Under the pieces are notes generated by a model. The model was given only the letters and a program-made list of their open reading frames with translations. It was not told where the DNA came from and ran no database searches. A program made the position numbers and the translations under genes. A DNA stretch of 64,000 nt from Sipunculus nudus (Eukaryota; Annelida; Sipuncula; Golfingiida; Sipunculidae). Where the stretch lies: assembly GCA_026874595.1 (NCBI GenBank), contig CM049313.1, positions 72,656,659 to 72,720,658 of the forward strand, in the 5' to 3' direction. Below, piece after piece: positions 26,527 through 38,900 of this stretch (the stretch's first letter is position 1; each line of letters opens with the position of its first letter).

Positions 26527-26572
<46 letters not shown>
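26527..26572. repeat. (TA)n microsatellite
   Basis: About 46 bp of TA dinucleotides, roughly 310 bp upstream of the STOML2 start codon. Confidence 0.95.
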
Positions 26573-26577
<5 letters not shown>

Positions 26578-26658
26578 AATAGCCATGCTTGTTCATTGTT
26601 TTTATAGATGAAAGATGCCAGTGGGCAGTGAACCACTTTTCTGTGTATACCCTTTCCA

Positions 26659-26660
<2 letters not shown>

Positions 26661-26716
<56 letters not shown>
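26661..26716. repeat. (TA)n microsatellite
   Basis: About 56 bp of TA dinucleotides, ending about 165 bp upstream of the STOML2 start codon, so promoter-proximal. Confidence 0.95.
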
Positions 26717-26718
<2 letters not shown>

Positions 26719-26880
26719 GATTATGATATACAGATATTGATAGACCGGTTCCCTTAATTTTTACATCTCCCTAATGTTGAACTGTATAAACGACATGGAG
26801 ACCAGTCTAAATTTTTAGATAAGTTTCAGCCAATGATAAGGGCTGTTAGTGCGCCGGTCGGCGAGTGACAGAAGGGCAAC

Positions 26881-26919
26881 ATGAACAGACTAGCGAGTTC
26901 AGGAAGGCGACTTTTAAGG
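26881..26919 (+). CDS. STOML2: STOML2 exon 1 (import leader)
   Basis: Thirteen codons, [13 protein letters not shown], then GTAATT. The Arg/Ser/Leu mix without acidic residues suits a mitochondrial presequence, and it ends in phase 0 as exon 2 needs. It is the weakest exon because this leader is not conserved between species and the donor is only fair. Confidence 0.75.
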
Positions 26920-29900
26920 GTAATTGTCAAAACAAACGATACACAATCGTTCCCGTGTTATTCATCCACCTATCATTTCGTTTGATTTGTCTTTACAAGA
27001 AGCAGATTATGTTAAGTCAATTGTTTTTCTAGCTAACACGCACCAAGGTGAGCGATAATGTAGTAATATAGCGCCTTATGCAATCGGTCCGAACGATTAC
27101 ATGTATCCAACGGTGAACTTGAGTAATAGTCTAGGCCAGGTATGTCCCCACGGTTTTGTCCGCACGACATTCGTTCATCTACAATGTAATCTGTCACAGA
27201 ACATCCAAGTACAGTGGATTCAGATAAAATCGTCGGTTTCAAATTTCGTGATTTTCACCTGAAACACCATTCGTTGGGTTAAAAACTTAGTGGATCAAAC
27301 GTTCCTAGTAAGGCATTGTATCAAAATAAATATGTAAACATACCTGAAAAAAGCCAAAGGACAGTGTTTTATTGGCAGAACTATAGAAACCGGGCTTCAG
27401 CCTACGGCCGGTACAACGGGTGTCGCATAATAAATTGTTTCCTGGAAAAGGCCGATACATATCATTTTCCTCAGAATTCCCGTATTTAATTTTGCTCATA
27501 GATGGAGTTTATTATATAAGAGGAGGAGGGGTCCGGGGAACCTGGGTTCCCCGTCTGAACGGGGGTGTGGGGGCGGAGCCCCCACCTTAAGCTTAATTTT
27601 CCTGTTAAAATAGTAAATGGTTTCCCATTTTCGCGATAGATGCCTCTTCAATCACAGATATAAATGAACAAAACTTGCTCCTGCTGGTATCTCGTCTTCA
27701 CGGCTCATTTAGTAGCGTGTAGGGCTCCTAGTCTAGAGATCGTAGGATCGATTCCTGATTCAGGCGACTTCTGATGCTTAGTACTTGTTTATGTTAGAAG
27801 AGTTGAGTGTAGGGACATCTACAGGGAAAAGTAGGAGTTAAAATAGGGAATGAGAGGAGACAATTTTATTTATATGTTCCTCAATAGAAGCGAAGCCCGC
27901 GTTCTATAGTGGCTCCGTTTTATTTTAGTTTAAAAAAACATGCAGTTCTGGTACAAGTGATAGGCTCAATGACACAGATGACAAATATTTCGGCTGACTT
28001 TATCTAAAATTTTTAGGTTTAGAAAAGGAGTGTCTTCTTTGACATCAAAGACAGTCTGACAAGCTGTCCCTGGAATTTTATTGCTTGTTCGTACTGTTCC
28101 AGGGGTGATCAGCTATTGTACTCTGCTTCCCCGCTTATCGTGACATGGCATTAAGCCCCGCTAGGCAAAATGCCTGGTCAGATGTGGTCTGTACTTAAGA
28201 ACAAATCATCCGATATACTGACATACTGGCATGAATTATTAGAACTAATGGCAGTCAATATTAATATTCTGTGTATTCATTATCGAAAAAGAATTAAAAC
28301 TTCTTGGTATGTCGTTCACTAAGATGGAACCCCCAGTTGACTGACATGCTCGGGAACGAGGCCACAGTTAGACTTGTCTCCAGCTCATAATGTTACTCAG
28401 CTGACCGTGACTCATCATCAAGCAGGGGATAACTAGATTAAGTCTGCTGCTTATTTTATTTGAACAATACATTATTTTAAATAAACAAATAAGATTAGCA
28501 GGGCTAAATGATATCCACCTACGACTTTTAGCAAGATAATATGAGAAAGAGCGCAAGTCCTTGTATACTGAGGTATAGGAATGGCACTTTGTCCGTCAGT
28601 CGTCCATTAGCAGGGCACAAATAGTAACTGCTGGTCCTTGAAACATCTTACTCATCCAAGGAGGTCAATAAAAAATCTCCTTGGAAACCTGAAATTAGGT
28701 CACTGCTACCTACATCCTCCGAGCTAGATGGGGCTTGTAAGTACCCCGCCCCCCCGAATAATAAAAATTTTGATACAAAAACTCAAATATCTTGATACTT
28801 AATGCATGGATTGTCATAGGGGACTCTTAAATTCTATGCATGCCACACATACCAGAGGCCAAAGCGAGGCCAATGGGGAATAACAAAGACACATGCTCAC
28901 TTGTCACAGCAGTAACACATGTGCTGATACAGTTTAGCTCAGCAAGGCATGTTGTGTCACAGCCTATTCTGTTCCTTCATCCTACTCATTTACTAATTGG
29001 ACATCAGATTTGATTTTTCATTAGTTTTCATAAGTGATCCAGGTAGAAAGAAACAATGGAAATTACTAATTAATTCATACATCTGGACGAGGGACTCTTT
29101 GTGATTGTGTGTTCATATGTTCCTGGTTTGGTCTGCTGTTTGTTATATTTGTTCATAGAATTAAGTAAATGAACAACCATTTTAGAACAATGATTTTTAA
29201 TGATCTGTATCAATTTATAAAGACACATATCAAAATATCATTTTTACATGGTCCATGCCCTCATTTGTTTTGCCTTACCTTTATTATGTATGTGTCAAGA
29301 TATTTTAAAATACTGTGCTGTTTCACAAAATCTGTGTCCATACACATGCAATTAATTGTACTTTATTAAAATAAATAAATAACATAAATAAATAATGATA
29401 GAAGACTACCAACATATTTAACTTGATGGTGACATTTAGCAAAGATCTGCATATAGTTTTTACCAGCCAAGCATTGATCCCCTTACTGGTTTATAAATAA
29501 TAGATACATTGGTATGTCTCAATTGGTTGAAGGGGCTTACATTTTATATTACCAAAACTTAATGTCATCATTTTATCTCATTTTTACTTGAGGCCCTCTA
29601 AGATGGCATCTGTGGATAGCTTTAAGGCCCTTAAATTACATGATTGCGAAACAATTATAGATATATCCCCACATGACCAGCCTAGACCCACTGCAATTTA
29701 AAGAATATTTAACTCATGCAATTCTTGTGTCACCGTTTCCATTGTTTGTCAATGCAGTTTATGTCACACAGCTGTAGGACACGCCGTCAGTATATTTTAA
29801 CTCTTTATTCATAACAAATATGAAGTTTTAGTATATGACACATTACTTTCATATGCGATTTATAAAGAATTTTTGAAGGAACTAACCTGAGTTAAAAGGT

Positions 29901-32900
29901 GTGGAGCTGGTGAAGTGTTGACCATTAATTAAAATGAATATATTATTCCATAATTCATACCTTACATATTTTTATATTTTTTTCTCAAATTATGTAAAGT
30001 CTTGCGGGAAAAAGGTGTCATTTATAAAATTCTGTTTCTGCCCATGCACTAATATAATCCTTGCCATGCCCAGGAACTCACCATATCACTATCTAATGAG
30101 GAGAGATATATTTTTTTAAATGACCTGTGACATAGTGTTTCACTTGACAGCTATGTGTTGGTTATGTCACTAAAAATACAGTGTATTTTCTATTGGTGCC
30201 AGATACAGCATACCTACATCTATATTTTTAATAGGCTTGTGAATAGAAAACATTTCATAATTTCATTTCAGAACACTTTTAACAATCACAGAGGCAGACA
30301 TGTTTCATTTATGCTTTATTAGTCTTTATTAAGTTAATGACTTCATAATGGCAGTATAAGCAGCGTACTGCCGAAAGTGTTTTGGTGTGTGTGTCTCTCG
30401 GTGCCTACTGTACATGAAACAAGAAACTTAGTATTAATGTACACAATCACAGGAACCATGCACAGACCACCTCATTCTGTGCCGTCTGGAATGTGTATCA
30501 GTCAGCACCTGTGCCCGACACTTGTATATCTTGATATTTTAATTTACCTCGGGCAATTAATGGCATCCTGTGGTTTGATTCATAGCTAGCATAGACCGTA
30601 GAGCCAAGTAGATGTGAGCCCAAGGGTCTTTAACTTTATTATGTTAAGAGTCACTGGAAAGTACCTCCCTTACAAGTCGGGTTCACATTGTGCTCATAGC
30701 AGCAGATTCCTTTGGATTTATACTTCTTTCCTGATGCTTTTAACAAAATTTGTTTGTAAGCATTCACAAATTTGAAGTGGATAAAAGGAACAACTGACAG
30801 GTCTGTGTTGCTGTACATAGCCATGGTGAGTGAGCACGTGCTCCCTGTTATTCCCAGTAAGCCTCGCTTTCGCTAGCTGATTAATTATTCATGAGGAATA
30901 TTAAGAATCCCCTATGAAACTTGGTTTGAATATTTACCATGACTAGTTTTGTCAGTTCCTGAAAGTGGTGGTGCCACCTGTATTTTTTCATATTTTTATG
31001 ATTATTTTTCTATTTTTTTTACTATAAAATGACAACAATCATGTCAGTGTCTCAGCTGTGATTCCATCTAGTGTCCCAAAACCTGGTTTTAATATCTCCC
31101 AATCTACTTCTTCTGTTCCTCTCAAATGCCTATAACATGTCACAATATGAGTGGTTTCTGAGACCTTTGGAGTTGCTCATTAGTACTCAGTTAATGCTCA
31201 CATATGGGTCCTTGTGGTTTCTTATCCAGTCATGCATGCTATCACAGGTATTATGTTAGCTCACAACCCAAGCCATCAAAGACAAAACAGCTTGCTTTGA
31301 CTGCCTGCTTTGATGATTAGCAAAGCAGGAAGCATAAAAAACAATAGTTACATCATTAGTTTATACTACCCCCAATATGAGGGGTTTCTGAGACCTTGGA
31401 GTTGCTCAGTAGTACTCAGTTACTGCTCACATATATGGATCATTGTGGTTTCTTATGACATAATTACATCAAGGTTACAGTTGGATTGTTGATGAAAAAC
31501 AAAATCAGAAAACGGGTGTCTTTTGTTTCCTTGGCCTCCTCTCCCGCTTACTAAATGAATATATATGATATATCTCTGCAAAAACAAGCTAAAACAAAAA
31601 AAAATTAGAAATATGTGACTCAATTCCTGTAATCCCTTTAATTCCCAGTATTTCCCGGGAATTCCCACTGCCCTGGGAAATATGCTTATTTCCTGGGAAA
31701 TTAACAACCCTGACTATACATCATATTATTATATTAATACAGTCGTGCCTTGATAATCTGACACTAAATGTAATACCCTAATTTATGTCGGATTGCAAGG
31801 CTGTCGATTTGTCAAATCATTAAAGGTGACAGAGGGTCAAGATACAATCTGACCTAAATATTTGGAGGACTTGTTTTAATTCAGTAAGTATTTTGTTATA
31901 ATAAACTATGTATATGATATTTTTATGATTTATGTAAATTCGAAAATAAAACATCCGTCATGGAGAACCTTTTATATCTTATATACATGTCTATATATAC
32001 TACGTTCGTTAAGATTGACAACCTTTGCTTATTCTACCATTATGAGGCGTGCTTATATTTCTGAATAAACATTAACTGAATGTTATAATAAATAAACCAG
32101 CGGTTGATCTACTGAGTTCATGTATGTCTAAAGAATGCTAGCATATCTGTCTGGTATCTTGTTCTTTTATATTGATTTCACAGACTTTTCTAAGCAGTCC
32201 GTGGTTGGCATCAACATCCCCTGCAGTGAAGCCCTGCTTCTCCATAAACAGTAGCCCTGTTTCCATTCCTCCAATTGTGTTTCTTGGAGTTACTGGTTTA
32301 GAAGGACCATCTTCTCCCTCAGACTTGCTGTCACTGTCGCATCTGTCTTTTTTGACCATTGACACAATATCATCAGCTGTCAGCATTCTTCAGAGGGCTC
32401 CATGTTGTCCAATGTGAGGTATTCCTTCGTGGTCATGTGGTCAGCGCTGTTGAGTGCCTGGAAAAGGACCCCGACACAGTTCTCCACCTCCGCGTGTTCC
32501 ACACACCAAGTGGTCCATGTCTGCCACATATGGATCTAAACTGACTTAATTAGTGAGCCAAATTGATTCAATGATTGGCCCTAGTGTACAGTTAGAACAA
32601 TATGCATCACTGCATTTAACCCCTAATTGAGCAGGGTGCTGTGTGCATGAGCCCGACTACTGACATCAAAGTACAATATACCGGTTGGATTGACAAGTCA
32701 GATAATACGTCAGTATCCTTGTTTGTGTCAGGAAATGTCATGTCGGAGTGGGAATCCAAGGCTGTCTGTTTGTCAAGGCCAATTTCTATGGGTCCCGTCC
32801 GTTTATTGCAAAATACTGTCAGATTGCAAGGTTTTCTGATTGTTAAGGGTCGGAATGTCAAGACGCTACTATATTATCCCATTAAAAGGCATCTGTTTTC

Positions 32901-35900
32901 TTCTAAATATTTTGATAAAAAAATTTCTTATGAATACTAGTATGTCAGCTTGAAAAAAAAAGATTTTAGCCAATTCTTTCAGTATGTATAAACAGATTTT
33001 GCTACACTAAAAATTTTGTCTATATCTATAAATAGCTGGGCAGACTGACAACTTTTCAGATTTTGCAACAAGCCAAGTTTCAGTCTGCAACTATTTATAG
33101 CTTTGGCTCCTTTTGGACAGGGATGATGTGGTCAGGGCCTCTTGGCTTGCTGCCAATATTCACAAATTGTGGGTATAACAACTGCTGACCAATCAGAAAG
33201 AAACTGGTTATGTAAGATAAAAAGAAAGAAAAGGGGGGGGGGGGGAATCTTGGGCAAAGAACTGGACAAACATGGGTAATATAGGAGCAAAGCCTGGGTA
33301 AAACACTTCCCCCACATATCTTCACTCAAATTAGGGGAGGGGGGGATGAGGGGCATAGTTGAGGGGAGACATGTATTTAATCTGTTCTGGTGAATTATGC
33401 ATTGACAAAATGACAAGTCGGTGTGCTATATTTATAATACTTTCTTATCATTATAGCAAGCACCTTTTCTGATCAGAGAACAGACCCGCCAGAAATCCTC
33501 ATTACCGTTCAACACAGTCATTTTGTTTGTACCTCAGCAGGAAGCCTGGGTGGTAGAGAGGTTTGGTAAATTCAACAAGGTGCTTGAACCGGTAAGACAA
33601 TTTAAGCAAGTTGTTTTCAGTATTTAAATTTGCCAGGTTCCAATGCTTGTATCCTTTATTAACATACATTAGAGATCCTTTCTAAAATGTTTTGAATTTA
33701 AATTGATTTCATTGAAATGTCATTTAAATATTTTCCATTTATATTAAACTATTGGAGGGAGAATCTGAATATATAAAAAAAGATATCCAGTATAATATCA
33801 ACCCATGTTTGAATATTTGTATGTCATAGCCATAATAAAGATTTGGATCTTGGATGGACAAGTTCCAAATGATCAGGATTCTGTCTGGTTGATGTGTCAA
33901 TCAGGAAGTTTTACAGGAAAAATTCTTATTTAGAAATTGTAAGGAGAACCCTGATCTATAGCCGGACCAGGCAGGACTCAGGAACTAATGATAAGACATG
34001 AATGGACCAAACTAGACCTGACTCAGTCAAACCTAAATCCCAGTTACATTTGTCTAGATTTGGATCTTGGTCAGACCTTGACATTTATTATTTGATATAT
34101 TATATTAGTTTGAAAGCAGGAACTGTAAATTATCAATTTTTTTCTGTTTTTTAGGGTCTGAATATATTAGCTCCAGTTATAGACTCTGTGAAGTATGTTC
34201 AGAGTTTGAAGGAAATAGCTATAGATATTCCACAACAATCTGCAATCACAAGTGGTGAGTTCCTGAAAGCCAAAAAAAAATAAATAAATAAAAAAGTAAA
34301 GGTTGAGATTTTGATAAAATGAATATTATTGAAAGTTGTTAATACACTGAATTCTTCAAAGTTTGGTTTTAAGAGTTGATTTTTATTAATAACACGGGCA
34401 AGAAAAATAACAGGTTTAGTAAACATATATTAATTTAATATTATGTATTTTATTCAAATTTAATAAAATAATGCAGGTTAAAAAGGACCAAGTCATTCAA
34501 AATGGCATGTTTATGTCACTGTTGCTGAAATGTAACAAAGAAAGATAGTGTATTATGATAAAGCTTACTTCTCTCTGTGACATTTTCAGTAAAGAAACAT
34601 CAGCTGCTTGCATTTATGTGAAGTATTCATAAAAAAGGCAAAGTTTTCCTAGGTTTAGAACTCCGTTCTTGCAATTAAATTGAAATATGCAGTGTGCTTA
34701 AGTATCTTGCCTTGAGTGACTTGCATATTTACACATTCAGGCAGTAATGCAGATATATGTATATTTTTTCAGATAATGTTACACTGACCATTGATGGAGT
34801 GTTATACCTTAGAGTAATTAATCCATATAAGGTAAGAACTATTACATTTTGTCAAATTTTGAATTTTTGGTTAACTGATGTTCAATCATTGTTAATCAAA
34901 GTTTATGTCTGTATGTGTCTGCCTAATAATGTATATGTCTTCTTCTCTGATTATGAGCTTAAGCAACTGAATATCCACTAAATTAGTTGGAATAGTTATT
35001 ATAATCATTACTGTTATTATCATTTTTGTAATGTATATTAAGTTCTGTATTATTTTTTTATCTGAAAATATGATAATAATCCTACAGTGTCTTAAATAAA
35101 ACTTAAGGAAGATGGGACCAAGTTTGGTCTATATGCCAGATTTTAAAATAGGATTTAAATAAGTTAGACTTTAAAAAAATTAAAACAGTAGCCATACTAT
35201 AAATAGGACCTGGTAAACCATTCCATGTTACCAGTAGATGGAATATATTCAAGAAAAGTTCCCATAGATACAGTCATCCATGAACTCATTGCTTTGCATA
35301 TGGAAAAAGTGTATTGTACTCAAGTTTTCAGTTAACAGTGAAGTTGTTTCAATATTGTTCTATATATACATTGATAGGCAAGTTATGGTGTTGAGGATGC
35401 AGAGTATGCCATCACCCAGCTGGCACAGACCACCATGAGGTCAGAACTTGGTAAAATCAGCCTCGACAAAGTCTTTAGGGAGAGAGAATCCCTCAACTTG
35501 GCCATAGTTGGTGAGTTTACCTGAAATATGATGAAAACTTGTCACATACAAGGCTTTGAGATAATTCCAGGATATGTGTCTATGAAATGCTCTATTCAAC
35601 ATGGGATACTTTTAAAATATGTCAGCTGTTACTTTTGTAATACCTCCATAATATTAAAATAAATGCAATTTTTTGTGGTGCTCTTATTTAACATATGATC
35701 ATTTGATTTGTGGATTATGCTATGTGTTTTCTGTTTATTGAATAGAGGCCATTAATCTAGCAGCAGATGCATGGGGTGTGGACTGTAAAAGATATGAAAT
35801 TCGTAAGTACCATGAACTTTCTTCATGTTTTAAAAATACCAAATGTTACATAGCTTTCTAGTTATTTTGTCTCTTAACGTAACATCAGAACTGAGAATGA

Positions 35901-38900
35901 AACATTAACACATTTATGAGCAGCCTCTCTCATGCCTTACATGCTGGCATGCTGCATCCGATAGTGGAATTTTCCTTTTGTCTCTTAAAAAAGTGTACAG
36001 TATTTATGAAAAAAAGTTTGTAAAACATAGTAAGGGAAAGTGTACCTGTTTTACCTGAAATAATTCTCAAATGTTGCAAATAATAGGAAGTTCATAAATA
36101 ATAGAAATTTCCATGATTTATATAAGCTTGTATGGGAAAGTTGGCTTAGGTGCTTAAGGGTTCTTAAATGAAATGTTGACAATTCATGCTGGTTAATCAT
36201 GAATTCTGCTTAAGGAGAAAGCTAAAAATGGGATTCCCCATACATAATTTCCTCGTTTCAAAGCATATTCAATGTAATAGTTCTTGTGAATAATATATTG
36301 GATAAAATGACATCTTTTCCTTTCAACTGGTACTTTCTTTCATATAATTTGATAACCCTTTAATTTGTCACACCAGAAAAAAAAGAGTATAAATAAGATT
36401 TTGAATAGCATTTGCTGGAAATAACTTGTTACATTTTTTGGATTTCTGTATATATTTGATGATGGCTTAATCATTCATACTTCAATTTTGTAACCAATCA
36501 TATAAAAACTTGATTTTGATTCGTTTTTCACATTTTATAGAGAGAAAATCAAATGTAGGCAGTCTGTAGGCTTAAATTAAGAAAAATGCAGGCTCAGATT
36601 TCAATTTGCTTGTCTTTTACAGGTGATATAAGGTTACCTGGAAGAGTACAGGAGGCCATGCAGATGCAGGTGGAGGCTGAGAGGAAGAAAAGAGCTGCAG
36701 TCTTAGAATCTGAAGGTAGATCAAATGATGTGCAAGCCCTTGTCAGTTGTTGTAGTATTTGTTTTCATTTATAATATCAGCAACCATGCATTCAGTCTTG
36801 CTTGGATAACTGGAACTAGTCTGTGATATAGGGCTGTTAGATGGTGTTTCATTGACACCACTTTTGACAACCTGAACTAGTCCACATGTAAGGGTGTACA
36901 TGGTATGGTAAGTACCTCACCATATCACTATAATATGTTTTCATCATAACTAGCAGTGCTTTTATGTCTTTAATGATTTATCGATGTTCTTTTTAAGGGA
37001 TATCTCCTTCAGATGCAGACATTCATGCTAATATCTCAGGACTCCTAAGACATATCTGCCTGAAATTTTGCAGTGTACATATCTTACATAGCTCTACAGC
37101 ATATACAAATTTGATGGCCAAAATTACAACCATTTTGGTATGGTGTCCATCTGTTCATCTGCCAAGGGTAAAAATTACTCATATCTCAGCAGTGGTTTGG
37201 CTTATCCACCTGAAATTTTGCATATGTAAACATTTTAGATAGCTTTCTCTTTCATTACAGTTGGCGCCACCTTTAATCATGTTTACGTAGCAGACATCCA
37301 TGCTAATATGCAACACATCTCACTTAATATCCCTCTATATGCCGCTCAATCCATGCCTCTCTTCACCTGTCCCACTCTGATATAGGCAGATACACGTAGT
37401 CGCTTGTGAACTACAAGTACAGTCTAACCTGTCTGAACGACCACCTGTGAAATGCCGGCACCTGGCTATTACAACCACTAGATATCAGTCCCTTTAGAAA
37501 TACTGTTATATCATCTATAGATAAAACCTGTGAAATTTGACCACCTGGCTATTACGGATTACCGGCAGTTTTTCCTAACCAAAGTGACATATTACTTATT
37601 AATTGACTTGCCTAATGCGGGCACTTTGTGCTACTCACTGACCAGCGCTGATCAGTCGGTTGATAGACCATGCGTGAAGTTGCGGTCACTTACACCGCTC
37701 TCTGTTTGTTTTACCAGTGTGCATGTGTATGGAGCACAGACTGGTTATTATTCGGACTCTGGGCCTACCCTGGGCCTGGAACCCCAGGCTAGCAACGTGA
37801 CTGGCTCACACGACCTATTAATCCACAGGAATGGAGGTCCCCCAAAAGTTAATCTTTGATCTGTGACCCTGTGAACTGCTCTATTAAGTGCATTATATGA
37901 AAGGCTTTATTACAAAGAATGGATAACCTATGATGTTCCTAACAAGGAAGTGATGTTAGTAAAACAATTTTGAGTTGTTCATATGAGCACATTCATTGTG
38001 TCAGAAGAACCTCTAACCTCTGTAAATATGAGTACGTAGATTACCTCCTAATCAACTGTGTGCAAATTCATTCTGTATATCAACACTTCAAATTACACAT
38101 ATAAGTACATGTACATTTGTGTGCAATTACAAAATACATGTATCACCAAGATCGTTCCCTTCTGCAAATATGTTTTTATTTATAGTCATAAAGTTGTTCT
38201 AATATGTATATGTCATTTACATGTCATCTAGATTTGTGCAGTTCCTTAATGTTCAGAACCTGTCAATTACGACCACCTGTAAATTACGACCACTTGTGCC
38301 AAGTCCCTTGGGTGGTCGCATTAGACAGGTTCGACTGTATTCTAGTTTATAAATATTATACAATGGAAAATACAAAGGAAAAAGTAAGAAAGTTTTAATA
38401 GACCAAAGTAAGCTGTCAGTTTCATTATACACATAAAGAAAATAGAATAGAGGAAAAATACTTTTGATGGATTGCTTGGTAGGAACAAAGCTGATAAAAT
38501 ATTGCTCATGATATTTTTCAGGTGTTAGGGAAGCAGAAATTAATGTGGCAGAGGGAAAGAAGAGGTCTCGTATCCTGAACTCTGAGGCTTTCAAGGCGGA
38601 GCAGGTCAACCAAGCCACCGGTGAAGCTGAGGCATTATTAGCAAAAGCTGCAGCCAAAGCTAAAGCCATAGAGATGGTAGCTGAGGCATTAGGGAAACAG
38701 GTAAGTCAGGCGCAGCAGAATACTCACATTTCATTTAAAGTGGAATCACTGCAAATAAACCCTTCATTTTAATAAACCAAAAATTCATTTAAAACTTACT
38801 TTATACTTATAAATTATGTATATCATTAAAGCCTTGTGCAGTGCCCTTTCTGATAGTTTTGTTTCTGTGAAATTCAATCATTTTCATGTGATATTTTAAT

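Noticed and set aside
32172-32417. 81-codon plus-strand frame in STOML2 intron 1
   Set aside because: It is the antisense shadow of the Tigger-like minus-strand peptide.
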